The position numbers and the translations under genes are program-made. DNA of 64,000 nucleotides. Source: Rhodamnia argentea. Its lineage: Eukaryota > Streptophyta > Magnoliopsida > Myrtales > Myrtaceae. The notes under the pieces are model-generated. The model was not told where the DNA came from. It was given only the letters and a program-made list of their open reading frames with translations, and made no database searches. The stretch lies in NCBI RefSeq assembly GCF_020921035.1, contig NC_063152.1, positions 34,578,494 to 34,642,493 of the forward strand. Reading direction: 5' to 3'. The stretch's first letter is position 1; the number at the start of each line of letters is the position of its first letter. Below, piece after piece: positions 25,746 through 38,575 of the stretch.

Positions 25746-26196
25746 TAATACCCTCGTGCGAGTATATTGTCCCCAAGGCTGAAGATGTACTTTCCATCTC
25801 TCTCTTCCTTTCTGGTACTTTAATTTGCGATTGTCATTCTTTAAGTCTCTCCTTTCTCTGCCCCTGTTACTCCTTTTGTTTCCACACTAGTTGAAAATTG
25901 TCAGCATCCTTTTCTCCTGGCCAAAGCAACATCGTCATGTTGACCTCCTCTTGGGAACGCCACGAGAGTGAAAGGAGGGTGACTGTGTTATCGCTTGGAT
26001 CGTGTCGAATGTGATGATAAAAGGTCCGTAGACAAATATGTGATTGACTTTCTTCTTTATCAATAAGGAAAAAGAATGGTTTTCTTCCCAAGTTTGTAAT
26101 TTGTGGTGCTCTTGTATAGCGAGTTTTCGACGGATGAGTTTTGATAGGTGGGGGAGTAAGAATTTGCACGGAGGCTTTTGTGAAGTTAAAATTAGA
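25746..26196. other. Spacer downstream of PMT21
   Basis: No gene or clear repeat seen. It may include distal 3' UTR of the methyltransferase gene. Minus-strand frames at 25867-26207 overlap each other and lack domains. Confidence 0.4.
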
Positions 26197-26722
26197 GAAA
26201 ATTTCAAATAAGGGTAACCTCGCCCTTATTATCTCAAATAAGAGTTTAAACTTTATTTTAAATAAGGATCCAGAGTGGTCATATCAATTTTAAATAAGGG
26301 AGTGAAGTAGCCATAGCGATTTTAAATAAGGGATTGGTCGGCTAAATATTCCGGCCGATCAAGGAGCATTTTGGTCTAAAGATATTTTTAATTCTAAATT
26401 ATTTTTTTTACTATTATTTTTCTTTTGTTGCGGTCGGCAAGGGTTGCGGTCCTCACTTGTGGCTTTCGAGGGTGGTCTCGCCCAACCGGTCACTAGCGAA
26501 AGGAAAAAGAAAAAAAAGGAAGAGGAAAAATGAAAAAATAATAATTAAAAGACGACAATGCCATTAACTGCCTTAAAGGTCAGGCCCTTCTTTGAGTTTG
26601 GCATAGCCAATTCAGACCTTATTTGAAATAAAGTCTACTTCATACTCCTTATTTTAGAAAGTGAAGACAAATTAAGCCCAATTCTAACCATTATTTGAGA
26701 AATGCTTATTTGAAAATTTCCC
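26197..26722. mobile_element. MITE with GAAAATTTCAAATAAG inverted ends
   Basis: The left end GAAAATTTCAAATAAGGG and the reverse complement of the right end (GGGAAATTTTCAAATAAGC) match closely. Subterminal 'aaataagg' motifs recur four times on the left. The core (26430-26500) is GC-rich with 'cggtcggcaagg' wording like that at 14090-14190. No coding capacity and no clear target duplication. It sits between the two convergent genes. Confidence 0.6.
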
Positions 26723-27342
26723 TCGAAGTCATTCTGTTTCTTTAGATAGATGTAGTTACTGTAGAGAGCTGTAGTTATGAATGTAGGGTTTTCTTTTGTG
26801 TGACTGTACTTTGCATCCGGCTAGAATCATTTGATCATGTTCCATAAGAGGCCAAGTTGCAAGATCCTTTCATGAATTGTCTCATTGCTTTACAGTTACT
26901 TCAAGGGTTGGCACTACTAAGAAATTATTCTATCGTCTTGAATGTGTCTTTTCCTGACTGGCAAAGTTGCAAAGACCTTTCCCCATCGAAAAGCTTTGAT
27001 GAGCTCTAAGATCTCAATAAACCTTCAACAAAGAAAAGCCAAAATCTCATTTTTCCCTCGTAGACTAATTTTCGAATTCCAGCGATATGCAAGCTTATGA
27101 AGCATTTTAAGATAAGAATGAGGTCGATTCAAATATCCTTCCCACTACGCATGCCTTCGCTTTCAAACTGCAATACAACAGAAACCAAACAATAGGCAAC
27201 GGCAGGCATTTATCAAGCAGAGCATCTGCTAAGAGCCATTTATTTCAACAAACAAAACCCTCTCAATCACCAGGACGCAACAAAGAGAACAGAGTTACGA
27301 AAGAAACAAATGTCAACACAAACAGAGTACTGCAAGTCTGAT
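26723..27342. other. Spacer between convergent genes
   Basis: No gene or structured repeat recognised. The right end likely contains polyadenylation sites of the minus-strand kinase gene. Confidence 0.4.
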
Positions 27343-27348
27343 TTTATT
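27343..27348 (-). terminator. Polyadenylation signal of the kinase gene
   Basis: The plus strand reads TTTATT, so AATAAA is present on the minus strand, 44 bases after the stop codon (27394-27392). This is close to the stop, and additional downstream signals may be used. Confidence 0.45.
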
Positions 27349-27391
27349 CTGCAATAACACGAAGAAAGACGCAAAGCTGCCCCCAGCGCAT

Positions 27392-30300
27392 TCATCCTGC
27401 AACTTTGCGGTTATAGCCTCGGGCAGGTTGAATCCACTGTCCATGGCGTTGTCCATAATACATGTGCACCGGTTCATCACGCCATCCGCCGGCCTTCAGG
27501 GGCGGCGGGAATTGCTGCATCTCCGGACCTTTGCGAGCACCAAAGCTCATATCGGCCAACTTTTCAGTCACATCAACCACTTCTCTGGACATTGGACCTT
27601 TTATCACAGAGGCTGCAACATTAAGAAGCGTCATTTGTTAACAAGAAATAAATGACTAAGTACATGAACTCTCATCAACATTCCACAGAATCCGAAGCCA
27701 TTGTTCGTGGGTGGGGTCAAGGACCGTGGGTGGATATGTCATCTTCCCTGAATCAGAGTTATCTTATTTCTGCGCTCACGATGAGCTTATATAAGTTAAG
27801 AGATTTTAAGTTAGATAGGATTTAGCTTCCACGCAATGAATGAACAAAAGTTAAGTGTGCATATGATATCCAGGAAACCTCCCTCACAGAAACAACGCAA
27901 AAAGGAAAGGAACAATGACACAGCGCAAGTACCAGAATTTTTACCCATTGTCCATATTAGATACCTAAGCCTTTTTTTTCCTAAAGTTAATCAAGTGCCT
28001 TAACTTTTCAAATCAGGGTAGATGTTTGGGATCCATTAACATCGTGGAAAACGCCAATGTGGTCACTAACCCCATTAAATGAAAACCAACTGTTCGTAAT
28101 GACGTCCAATGTGGCCTCTTGAGATAATGCCACGTCAACAAATGGGACGACTAAAATCGCCAAAGTCAACACACTCTTTCTCCTAACCACTAAATGTCTA
28201 AAAGGAAATGACACAATGTTTCATAAGTAGGCCTTACCAATTGTGCTTAACTTTTGTCGGGAAAGTGAGCCACGCACAAGCACACGACAAGGTAATCTAT
28301 TTAATGGAGGCCTCACTTTGAGATAGATTAATTTGGAAAGTCAACGTACTTGATTAAATAAACAAAAGGCAAAAGTCCAAATACTTAGGATGTCATTACC
28401 CCAAAAAGAAATTAAAACTTACTTGGGCTGTTGTTTCCCGATGGCCGAAACCGTGACTGTTTGACAGAGGAACTTGAATATGGCTCAACCTTGTTTGAAT
28501 CCTTATGGAACAAAATAAACTGTTTAGTACCTCATGACATGCAATGATAGTGACATTAATAATAGTTAAGAGCTTCGAACTACTCTAGCTACTGATAAAT
28601 TACAGCAGATGGAAGCAACTTTCATCAAATAGCCACGAGCATGTATGATACATTTGCCTAGGCCCAAAAGCCCAAGGTAAAAAACCACACGAGGACCTTC
28701 ACTTAAATGGTCATGAGCATGTATGACATCCATATTCAATAAGTAAAAAATGTTTAAATTTACTTCACTAACTACCCGACATGTTGAACAGTTTTAACCA
28801 TGATGATTGTTATTATTTAATAGGAAAGGCACAAGAATTCACCTGATTTACCATATTAAGCTTCCGCTGAGCACCTGTAAAAGTACAAATGATTACACTT
28901 CTTTTCGCTTGGTAATTTAATATACGCAGTGCTCATTTATGGATATCACTTCAAATAACCAGTAATTTATTTCATGCTACCTGTCTTCATAGCCACTGCT
29001 CTTGGTGATGAATTGTTGCTGCCAAGCTTTCGATTATTCAACACCTCAGGATACCTTCTGCCGTTTGGCACCTCCAAGGAGCCTCTTGTTCCCACTGAAG
29101 CGAAACACGGCAAATTAACTCCAAGCTGATGATTGATGAAAAAAAAAGCGAAGTCTAGATAAGAAGACAACCAGGTGGAGGCGTCCTATTGGCAGTTAAT
29201 CTCGAGCGGAGGGCAGGAGGAATGTAATAGCAACTCTGGCACAGAAAAAAGGAACAATGAGCTAATATAGCAACAGAGCACCACATAGGTATCATAAATT
29301 TAACAACAAAAATTCATCTGCTTCACCTGAAAGAAAGGATGCTGAAGGGCCTCTGCTGCTCCTGGCCTCTGGACTGGATCCCATGAACAAAGGGACTGCA
29401 TTTCACAATAAAACGTTATGATCGATGAATCTAGATCAACCAAGATGTCATAACAATGGTGCTCACCCTAATGAGATTGATTGCATCCACACTGGCAGAT
29501 GGTATCATTCGGGATAAATTCACACCAGGAAACTACATCACAGAATAGCTGAGTCAGATCATGCCTGCTGAGGAGGGAAAACAATGATCAAGCAGGTAAA
29601 ACGTGTAGGGTACCTGTGGGAATTGATAATTAAGGGCCCTAGCAAGATGAAGACCCTCAGCCCACGACTCCCAAGTAGGACTCCCTATAACACCACATAT
29701 TTTGAAGACTTCATCTGCTTCACTGCAAAGCACCCAAGCAAGGAAGATTGTCAAACACTGAATTACCAACAAAGAACTAGAACAGAAACTTCAACCCTGA
29801 ACCAAGCATGATGCTCATCAGAAATCCTAACATTTGACATAATAGCAACGAAGAAGATATAAGTATTGATTGGACGGTAAGTGAGACGGGAAAAGCAACA
29901 GATGTGCCTTAGCAAAAGATCATATACCCGATGCCAGGGAAGAGCGGGCGCAGTGTGAACATTTCAGCCATGATAGCACCCATAGCCCACATATCTATAA
30001 GAACATCAAAATCTCTTAAAAGTCAAAAAAGGAAAGTACGACATCAAGTCAGAAGATGTCTATATTTTACTTCTAGGACCCTTACCAACTTTAGAACCAT
30101 ATAAGTGTGACTGAAGCAGCACTTCTGGCGCTCGGTACCTGCATTAATGTTTAAGATTTATCATCCTGTTAAGACAAAAGTGGAGTGAATCAATCAGAGA
30201 TCACATGAAGGAGAAACAACCCACCAGCGTGTTGAGACATATTCAGTGTATGGTGGATCTGAATTTATCTCACGAGCAAGACCAAAATCAGCAATTTTCA

Positions 30301-31245
30301 CTGTGTCTTTGGTTATCAACAAGTTCTCTGCAAAACAGAAACAACAGACATAAGACTAAAACACAAGCCAGCCAAAAAGAAACCTATAGCTGCTTTTGTG
30401 ATCTTTATGTTCAGATAGAGACTAAAGAAACCACCCAAAAATTTCCAGGAAATAAAGCTGGGACTGATAAGTTGATTGTGACTGTTTTAACTACTAGTAA
30501 GCACGACTAACCTGGCTTCAAGTCACGGTGGAAGTACCCATGATGATGCATATAGGCAAGACCTTGAAACACTTGAAAGAACCAATTTCTTATTTCAGCC
30601 TCTGAGAAGAGCTTCTCTCTGTCCTTCATGAGCTGGTAGAGGTTGCACTCCTGACAAAAGAAGACATAACATCAGCCAATGAACTCCAAAAGATCAAAAA
30701 AGAAATAATGCAGCACTACTTACCATGTACTCAAACACAAAATACAGGATATCATTTTCCCAAATGAGTTCTTTAAGCTTCACAATACTAGGATGATTCA
30801 TTTTCCGCAATGACTGCCACAAGACAAAACCACTACAATCAGCACAAAACCATGAAATAATATGATAGAGAAAACACAAAAAGAAAACTAAATTCTAGTA
30901 CCTTCACTTCTCTCAGGTTCATGCACTCCTCCCACGAATAATATTTCTTCTTCATTTTCTTTATTGCAACCTGTTAAGGTCAAAGATCGACTAAGTACGT
31001 ATACACATGCAGAAGAATAGTAACATCACCAAATATATGGAGAAATTGCAGTTCCAGCCGAGTCATGAACAACTTACAACTTCTCCAGTATGCTTATTAA
31101 TAGCTCGCCAAACATTCCCAAATGTTCCATCACCTACTTCTTTAACAAAGTCGTACCTGCGTAAGTCAAAAGAGTGGTCAAAAGGAAATCAAATTGCAAA
31201 ACCTTTGGCCTACAATAGTAACAGAAGAAAAACTCACCTCTCCAT
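27392..31245 (-). CDS. CDKF-4: CDKF;4 / MAK-RCK-like Ser/Thr protein kinase (453 aa, 16 exons)
   Basis: Minus-strand coding exons are 31245-31238, 31156-31078, 30970-30902, 30813-30724, 30650-30512, 30327-30225, 30138-30086, 29994-29928, 29722-29614, 29532-29467, 29395-29327, 29235-29172, 29094-28981, 28874-28843, 28501-28423 and 27612-27392. They join in frame to 453 aa. The kinase domain fills about residues 4-285: glycine loop GDGTFGNV (11-18), Lys33, Glu50, HRD 123-125, DFG 142-144, activation-loop TEY 156-158, and APE 166-168. A basic, Ser/Pro-rich tail follows. The TEY-STRWYRAPE segment places it in the MAK/ICK-like RCK group, named CDKF;4 in rice and related to Arabidopsis MHK and At4g19110. 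Family members are dual-phosphorylated CMGC kinases, but plant substrates are unknown to me. The first coding exon holds only 8 bases (M-E-R). All catalytic residues are present. Confidence 0.94.
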
Positions 31246-32960
31246 TCTAGCAGCAACTCCAGTGCAACAAGGCTCTTTCTTTATTCAAGAAAATAAAAGG
31301 AACTAAAAAAGAAATAGAACATCTACTTCAGTGGATGTCTTGTGCTGAACACCTCTAAACTAATAAAAGCACCAAAGCGTAGGTCCCAGGTGAATCATCC
31401 TTTAATTTTCTATGAGCTGAATATGCTGATGGATAGGTTTCTCAGTTTTCCTCACTGCTGGAGCCATGGATTGTTGATCACAAATTGGCACCCGTGGCAA
31501 GAAAAGACGATGGGCGAGAATCATGTCGATAGTGACAACAAACTTAACAAAAAGACAGCCTCAGGGATACAAGCAGCAGCTGAGGCTTCAGGATTCCCTG
31601 TAATCCAATAAACAGCTTCCTCACCACTCTGGGCGCTTGCCACAAAGAGAAACTTCAGGTGACGTATCTAAGTGCTAAATAAGCAAAGCCTATACTCAAT
31701 ATCTCAATATCCGCCAAACTTCAACTTCAGATATGCAGTGGCAGACTTCAACCCTGCAATGATGTCACTGCCTGTGTTAAAAGACATAAAACCACATACA
31801 AATTGACCAAATACTGAAAATTGGACATAAACGGAGACAATATGGGAAACAAGTCACAGGATTGCTCCTACCTCTGAAGAGGTTCTCCCGGAAATTTTCA
31901 CTTGATGGCATGTTGATGCACTACCAAGTGCAATAAAGATCCAAGATAAATCACAGCTCGCATTACGCCTCCAGCAATGATCATTCACAGAGAGCGACCA
32001 CTAAGTGCAATTAACGAAGGAAACATGCAGAAAGCCGCCAAGCATAAGAAAACGCCAATCAAACACTTCCCAAAATGAAAAGAGACGAGACTGATTGCAG
32101 GTTGACCAGAGGCAGGCTTGCTCCATATCTTAGAAAATAAAAAGCTCCTTAAATCCAGGTCCTCAAAGCCCTGATAACCATTACCAAAATCAAAGAGCCA
32201 CAAAAGAGATTTCGTCATATACAGGAAATCCGACCATAAACAAACATTCATCAACTAGCTTCATCGCAACTAAGACTTGCCAGAAATAAGCTAAACATTA
32301 AAAATCAGAATCAATCGCCAGAAACAAAAATAATATTTACACGAACAGTACCCTAGAACAGTTTAATAGAAGCCACGCCTCCATATACCGGATCAGAATA
32401 ATTAATCGTGGTAAAAGAGTAAAAGATTCACTATTCAAGTTTGCAGGCCCTTCATTCATGTCCCAATTATCATCGGTTTTGCGCTTGATCTCAGGTTATA
32501 TATACCGTGTTAGAAGAGAATAATACAACAAATCACGTTAATCAATACTAAATCAAGCCCAATAACAATTCACGGGGAGTGATAACTACCGCAATATCAC
32601 CGGCTCTACCGAATAGAAATCAGCTGATGTCTTAGAAAAAAAGGGGCAAAAATCACCTCAGAACATAAGCCCAGGCAGCAAAACCCTAAATTAACCGGGG
32701 AAACCAAAATCTAGTCCACCCAGCCTTGAAACCTTGCAATTGTAATAAATGGCGGAAAAAAATTAACAATTACCAAAATTCAAGCACCCCAAGCGAGCAG
32801 CATCACAAAGAACTTGCGTACCACGTGACTAATCGAATCGACGGAAAACCTTAGCCCTAAAAGCAGTCGAATTCCTCAAAATAACGCCGCGATGAAGCAC
32901 CCCAGTAAGCGATAATCCGCGCACAACCCAAAGGGATAGCGACAGCAAGCAAGCGGGTGC

Positions 32961-32998
<38 letters not shown>

Positions 32999-33201
32999 CG
33001 TACCCGAAAGCCGAAGCGAATAAGAACCGGCGCAGACTTCGGAGGAAGGAAGAATCCAGAGCTTCCCCTTCGGATTCGGTAAGAGACCGCCCACCAAACT
33101 CGAATGTCTTCTGATTCGCTTTGGTTCTCTCTCTCCCTCGCTCTGCAAGAACGCGGCCTTTTTGTAGAGAGAGGAAGTTTGACCTATTTGGCAACCCCTC
33201 C
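31246..33201 (-). other. 5' UTR and leader intron region of the kinase gene
   Basis: No coding exon is seen upstream of ATG 31245, yet the best core promoter lies near 33205, so a long leader intron is likely. A plausible donor is at 33003/33002 (cgg|gtacgc on the minus strand), and an acceptor 'tttttag' lies about 50 bases upstream of the ATG. Minus-strand open frames at 32829-33331 include the (CT)n run and show no domain. Confidence 0.45.
32962..32996 (-). repeat. (CT)n microsatellite, kinase gene leader region
   Basis: The plus strand shows about 17 GA units, so the gene's sense strand reads CT. It lies just downstream of the putative leader donor near 33003, hence in the 5' UTR or the start of the first intron. 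Confidence 0.9.
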
Positions 33202-33209
33202 TATTTATA
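33202..33209 (-). promoter_or_regulatory. TATA box of the kinase gene
   Basis: The minus strand reads GCTATAAATAGGAG, a near-perfect plant TATA box. It lies about 200 bases upstream of the likely leader donor. Transcription would start around 33170-33180. No other gene lies to the left in this orientation before the kinase coding region. Confidence 0.6.
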
Positions 33210-34180
33210 GCAGGAGAACGTGTCGCCGATACAGGGAAGGGGGAGATTCCGAGGAAGCCATGACGTGGCACTGCAGGAGGATAACAGGGCGGTACGGATC
33301 TGACGGCTGCGAATCGCGGGGCGCTTTCCATCTCGCGGCCACGAATGCGAGTGTGGCCGCCACTCCTTGAGCCCCTTATTGTGGCGACCTAATTTTTGCA
33401 CGAGATCCGGACCGTCCGTTCCTCAGGGATCGACCTAATTTTTTTACCAAATCTGGACTGTCCACTCCGTATGAATTCCTTCTTTTTTTGGGGTCAAACT
33501 AAAATTCACAAAAATGATCTCAATAATTTCGTCCCACAACGTGAGGGGAGAAGTTCCAAGGCATAATCAATTGCATAATCATTAATTTCCGCGAATATTT
33601 CGTGTAATTTTCGGGTCCCACCTATGGTTTGGTGGGGCGTCGCGCGGCACTTACGAGAGCATCCAATGAGAAATATCCTTCCCTTTCTAGTTTTGCGCAT
33701 ACCTGACCTAACAACTTATTATGGTTCGTCCGTCTGAAAAGCAAGGGCGATGGCACTTATGCTCTAAAAATCAATTTTTGCTTTTGAGCATAAGTTGATT
33801 TTTCTATTTTAAGAGATAAGTAATTTTTTTTTTTAAGTGGCTTCAAAACTACTTCTCGAGAAAAAAAATGCTTCAAAAATGAAAAAAAATGAACTTACGT
33901 AATCAAACGGATTTACGCTTCAAAAGTTGCATTGCCAAATAAATTTTTGCTTCAGAAATATTGTCATGCGCGCCAGCGTGCCTATGATATTATTTGTATA
34001 ACGAGGCTTGGGTTTCACGCCGTCAGTGGTTGTCTGTTTCAAGCGCTGAATTTTCCTTCATTGTGCTTGTATAGTGAAATCTTGAAGCTTAAAAAAAAAC
34101 ATAACAATAGTTGGAAGTGTGTGTTTTGACTTTTGTGATTGTGAATTTTTTATTGACCTTTTTGTCAAAATTTAAAAATA
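33210..34180. other. Distal promoter and gene-free AT-rich DNA
   Basis: About 33210-33700 is moderately GC-rich and may hold distal promoter elements of the kinase gene. 33745-33960 contains short inverted motifs ('cacttatgctc...aaatcaa' against 'tttgagcataagttgattt'), so a small foldback element is possible. No gene seen. Confidence 0.35.
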
Positions 34181-34703
34181 GAGTTAATATCAAGGAAAAC
34201 TCCAAATTGGTACACCTGTGACAAATTTATCCCAAGCTATTTTTTTTAGCACAAAAAATCCCAAACCGATACGTCTATAACAAATTTATCATAAACCGGT
34301 ACACTTGTGACAAATTTACCTTCCGTTAAATTTTATTAAATTTAACTGTCAAATTGCTGATTTGGTGACACGTGACGGTTGATGGACATACCAAGACGGG
34401 GTTTTGATCCTCTGTTTGTTACAGGTTTATCAATTTGGGATTTTTTGTGATATTAAATCAATTTAACGGGGGTAAATTTGTCACGGGTGTATCGGTTTGG
34501 AGTATTTCGTGGTCAAAAGAATTAGTTTATGGTAAATCTGTCACAGATATACCAGTTTAGGATTTTTGGTGATAAAAAAAATAATTTGAGATAAATTTGT
34601 CATTGGCGTATCGGTTTGGAGTTTTTTATAGTAAAAAAAAAATAGTTTGAGGTAAATTTATCACAGTTGTATTAGTTTAGGATTTTTCATGGTATTAACC
34701 CTC
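34181..34703. mobile_element. Second copy of the foldback MITE, probably Mutator-like
   Basis: It starts GAGTTAATATCAAGGAAAAC and ends GGATTTTTCATGGTATTAAC followed by CCTC, which are imperfect inverse ends. The interior repeats 'ggtacac.tgtgacaaattta' units on both arms, as in the copy at 10834-11349. The two copies are diverged. No target duplication is evident here. Confidence 0.65.
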
Positions 34704-35608
34704 GGAAATATCATGCAAGTTTTTAAAAAGTCATGACGAGATAACACATGGATCAATGGGAATGAATCCGAATGTTTTGAGACATTTTGAGTGTTCCATG
34801 TGAAAACATTTTACGGAAAAGCATAGACAAAATACACTTCGATGGTCTTTTGCTGATTCTTGGACAGGAAACGCAAATCCATGAGAATGTTTGAAAACTG
34901 AGACCGGAGATTATCGTGTCTACCCATGTAAAAGGCCACTACAATGTAAAGATAAATTGAAAAGTAAAATTTGAACAACTTGTCTTCATTGATTGTACGG
35001 CGGTCCTTTTGCACGAACTACAACTTAAGTATTTATATCTACTACCGACATTTAACAAACAGTCGCGAGAAATCAAATGCTTTCTATTCATTCCACGATT
35101 TCTAACTGTAAATTTGACCTCGGAATCATTGATCCGAAATTCCAAACATCGTATAGATTGACACCTCCACCGAACAAACAAGCACGCAGAGTGTAACTCC
35201 TAGAATTCAATAACTAATGTTCACGAATGGTGTTTTTTTCCTTTTATATCTCTAGTCGGCTAATACCATTCATCTTGTCAACTAGCCGTATTTACCGACT
35301 ACGAACCTTCAATATTTGGCAAACTTTACCTCTGCCGTATTTTCATCGACCTCTTTCAATCCGAGACGACAAGTTGGGGTCGACAAAACTAAAGATCGAA
35401 GTACGACGGTCGCCATATTCAAAATATAAGAATAATAATTACTCCAAACGGACCTAAATAGATGACGGAAAGTATCATATTTTACGTAAGATTACGTGAA
35501 AACATTACGACATACAATGTCGATGTAAATGTCCGAAGTTCATGAACCCCGTTGCACTTTTAAAAATTGCCAAAGCAGCCAAACATATGCCCCGTATTCA
35601 AACCATAT
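34704..35608. other. Gene-free AT-rich spacer
   Basis: No gene or structured repeat recognised. Short frames of 67-80 codons (34811-35457) carry no domain. Confidence 0.4.
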
Positions 35609-35611
35609 TAA

Positions 35612-36398
35612 GGGCGCGCATGATAACCATTCTATTTCTCTGTTTCTGTTCCAAACCCGTTTCCGGATCAGATTTAGAATAAAAATTCGTTTGGTAATGC
35701 AATTCTATTTTTTTCATTTCTAAAAAAAAAAGAGGAGAGAAATAACCCACCAAAGTGGTTTGTTTTTTTTTTTTCCCTCAAATCCTCATTGCACTCTCTC
35801 CATCGCCCTTTCTTTGCCGATCGCCGCCCACTGCTACCCCTCGCCAACCTCGGTAGGCTATCCTCACCCACCGCCGATCGTCGTCAACCCTCCCTACCAA
35901 CCGCCGACTGCCATCGCCACCACCGTCGGCCGCCATCGCCAACTATCGCCTGCTACTACCACCCCTCGTTTCATCGTTGGCCGGCACCAACCACCGACCT
36001 CGCCATCATCGACCATTGCCCACCGCCCCCTACCGCCAACCACCACCTGCCGCCACCCACTACCACCGATTGCCACAACCACCTGTGCCACGGAGTAAAA
36101 ATTAAATAATAATTTTTATTTTTAAATATTAAATAATATTTTCTAATAATAAAAAAATATATTTTTTAAAAGAATGGAGTAGAAATTTTTCGTAGAAAAT
36201 TTTGTGTTAATAATATTCTAGAATTAGAAATTTTCAATCGTTATCAAATGAACTTCTATTCCAAAAACAAAAATTATATATGGTTATCAAATGCTTTTTT
36301 TTTTTTTTGCTCAAAAACTCATTCAAAAACTAGAAATAGAAGATTTTATTTCTAGTCAGAAATTGATTTCACAAATCAAATGATTATCTTGCGCACCC
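35612..36398. mobile_element. PIF/Harbinger-like MITE with TAA target duplication
   Basis: The left end GGGCGCGCATGATAACCATT and the reverse complement of the right end (GGGTGCGCAAGATAATCATT) differ at only a few positions. TAA flanks the element directly on both sides (35609-35611 and 36399-36401), the target preference of PIF/Harbinger elements. The element is 787 bp. The middle (about 35800-36090) is C-rich, built from repeated 'ccgcc', 'ccatcg' and 'accacc' motifs, and creates Pro/His-rich chance frames. It has no transposase. Confidence 0.75.
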
Positions 36399-36401
36399 TA
36401 A

Positions 36402-38044
36402 ATGTTCTGTTCCCCTCGTTGTATTATAGTCAAATGTGCCCGTGAGTTTTATTTGGCGTATGGCCTCTTTACCGCCGTTCAACCTTCACGGAGAGAAGAT
36501 GAGCTTTTTACGACCAAGAGCATTTCAAAAGCTTGGTAAACGGTTGACATTTTACCCGACATGATTTATTTTCTTTAAGGTGGGTTTGTTACGCTGAAAA
36601 CTTCATGGTTAAGAAAAATATTTTTCACGAAAATAATTTTTAAGAAAAATAATTAGTTTTCTTTGGATTTAAGATTGTTGTTTTCGGTTTATAGGAAACG
36701 TTTCATATATCAATTAGTTTTCCGTCGTCCAAACACTGAAATGTCAAAAAATAATTTTCCGAAGATTGTTTTCCTTCAAACAAATGGATCCTAAGACGTC
36801 ATAATTGAAATGCGCAGATCCCACTTATTTCAACACACAGTAAGATCATCCGCTGCATTTCTCAATTAACAAGAAAATCTTTGCAAGGCTTCTCATTTCG
36901 TCGTTCTTAAATATGGGGTAGCTCGAAGTTAAAAAAAAAAAAACAGAGGTTTATCGATTTTCGTGGGTGCCCGACCTATACGCTCAATGTATATCGATCA
37001 ATGCATATACTGATATTTAAGGGTGTATTTGTTTCACCGAAATTTTCATGATCAAGACGATAATTTTGACGGGAATTATTTTTAAGTGGTTACTTTTTTT
37101 TCATTTGTAGTTTCCCCGAACAACCAATGAAATTGCAAAAAGGGTAGGACAAACGAGGTGGAAAAGGTATGTGGGGATTGTGAGGTGATGATGACTGTGT
37201 CTTTGTTCGATGGATGTGGGGAGGGGCGCGATGATGAGATGACTTTGTTGACTATTTTCGTTTTTTTTTTTACTGCTGTTGACTATTTTTGTTACTCGCA
37301 AGGAAAAGAAAGAAAGAAAGAAAGAAAGAAGAATTTGACCAAAAAAGAAAAAAAGGAACAAACTTATTTTTGTATTTGTGGCGATGGATATTCCATTCCA
37401 ATATCCATCCATCGCTCACTATATTGCGCTTGAATGGGCGGCCAATATATTTTTCTTTCCTTAAATATCCAAAAGAAAAGGATAAAAGAGAGGAAAATCT
37501 CGTATATATTTTCCTTTTCTACTTCTATTTGAAATACCGAATATTAGTATAGCTCCATTCGAACATTAATTTAATTAAACATCCTGCAAAATCTCACGAA
37601 AGATACGAGTTTTTTTTTTTTTTTTGTTTATGATTAGATCAGGATATTTGCCCCGCTACTTTTGATTTTGTGTTAGTTTATCCTATGTGTATAATCCTTT
37701 TTACAATTGCACCGTGGCAAAATCCGTAAAACAAGTACTTTGAGAAGTCCCTATTCCACAATCTCCATAAATTTGCAGAACTGCCCGCATATGAAAATCC
37801 TACTGAGGGATCCCATATATTTCGAAAGATTAATCGCTCGACAGACAAGATTTGGGAATGATTTTATGAATTTTTTCACTGTGATTAATTTATTTCTGTC
37901 AATTGGGTTAAAATGAGATTGTACGAGGTGAGGGTGGCACGAAATTATTTAATTGTTCAGATTTCCATAAAGATTTTTTAAAAGATTCTTGTCTTTGAAA
38001 TTGTACAAGGGTCTCTAGTGACGGGTTCATAAACCGAATTAGAA
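36402..38044. other. Gene-free stretch with a MITE-like segment
   Basis: 36575-36795 has the wording of a hAT-like MITE ('ggtgggtttgttacgctgaaaa' on the left, 'ttccttcaaacaaatggatcc' on the right), comparable with 15920-16280. A (GAAA)n microsatellite lies at 37302-37331. No gene seen. Frames at 37101-37552 are low complexity. Confidence 0.4.
37302..37331. repeat. (GAAA)n microsatellite
   Basis: About six GAAA units, ending in 'gaagaatttg'. Confidence 0.85.
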
Positions 38045-38400
38045 CAATCACACAGAAAATAGAAAAATGACACACAAGTTTACCCATATTCACTCCGGAA
38101 ATAGGGTTACATCCAGCAAAGAGATTCCAGATATTTAGGTTTACAACCCTAACCACTCGTTGCAATGATCCCTCATATAAGTACAATATATAGGACTTAA
38201 AATGGACCCAAAGCCCAAGCCTATCCGAATCCCTTTGATCTCGCAACAAACGGGCCAACTTAAAGCATAAGCCTAAAACTCGATGTTGTTTCTGGGGCGC
38301 TACCCCCGATCCCCCGCCTGGTCCGCTCACCGAGGAGCGGAATCCCCGCCCCGTTGTTCGGCCAACGGAACCCCCATCATTCCGTGTGCATGGGTCATAT
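38045..38400. repeat. Dispersed copy of the 'gctacgtcca' interspersed repeat
   Basis: Diverged copy of the block at 14697-15060. Landmarks in order are 'aatcacacagaaaata', 'gggttacatccagcaaagag', 'accactcgttgcaatg', 'gcgctacccccgatc' and 'cccgcctggtccgctcaccgaggagcgg'. A 194-codon minus-strand frame (37908-38492) runs through it but has no domain and is rejected as a gene. Confidence 0.55.
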
Positions 38401-38575
38401 GTCGTCGGTTCATACTTTAATTTTACTAAATTCACATGAGCTTGTCCGATATGAGAAATAAGGATTCCCGAAGTATTCGACAACTCCAACATTTAGGAGA
38501 TATTTGCCCGTGACATACATTGGATTTGAGCCATGAGGTATGTCCCGACTAAGCAAGTGAGCACAAAGCCATTGA

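Noticed and set aside
32829..33331. 121- and 151-codon minus-strand frames in the kinase leader
   Set aside because: Built on the (CT)n run. No domain, and located upstream of the clear kinase start.
35760..36109. Pro/His-rich frames
   Set aside because: Simple repeats in the C-rich core of the MITE at 35612-36398.
37908..38492. 194-codon minus-strand frame
   Set aside because: It runs through the interspersed repeat copy at 38045-38400, has no domain, and no splice context.
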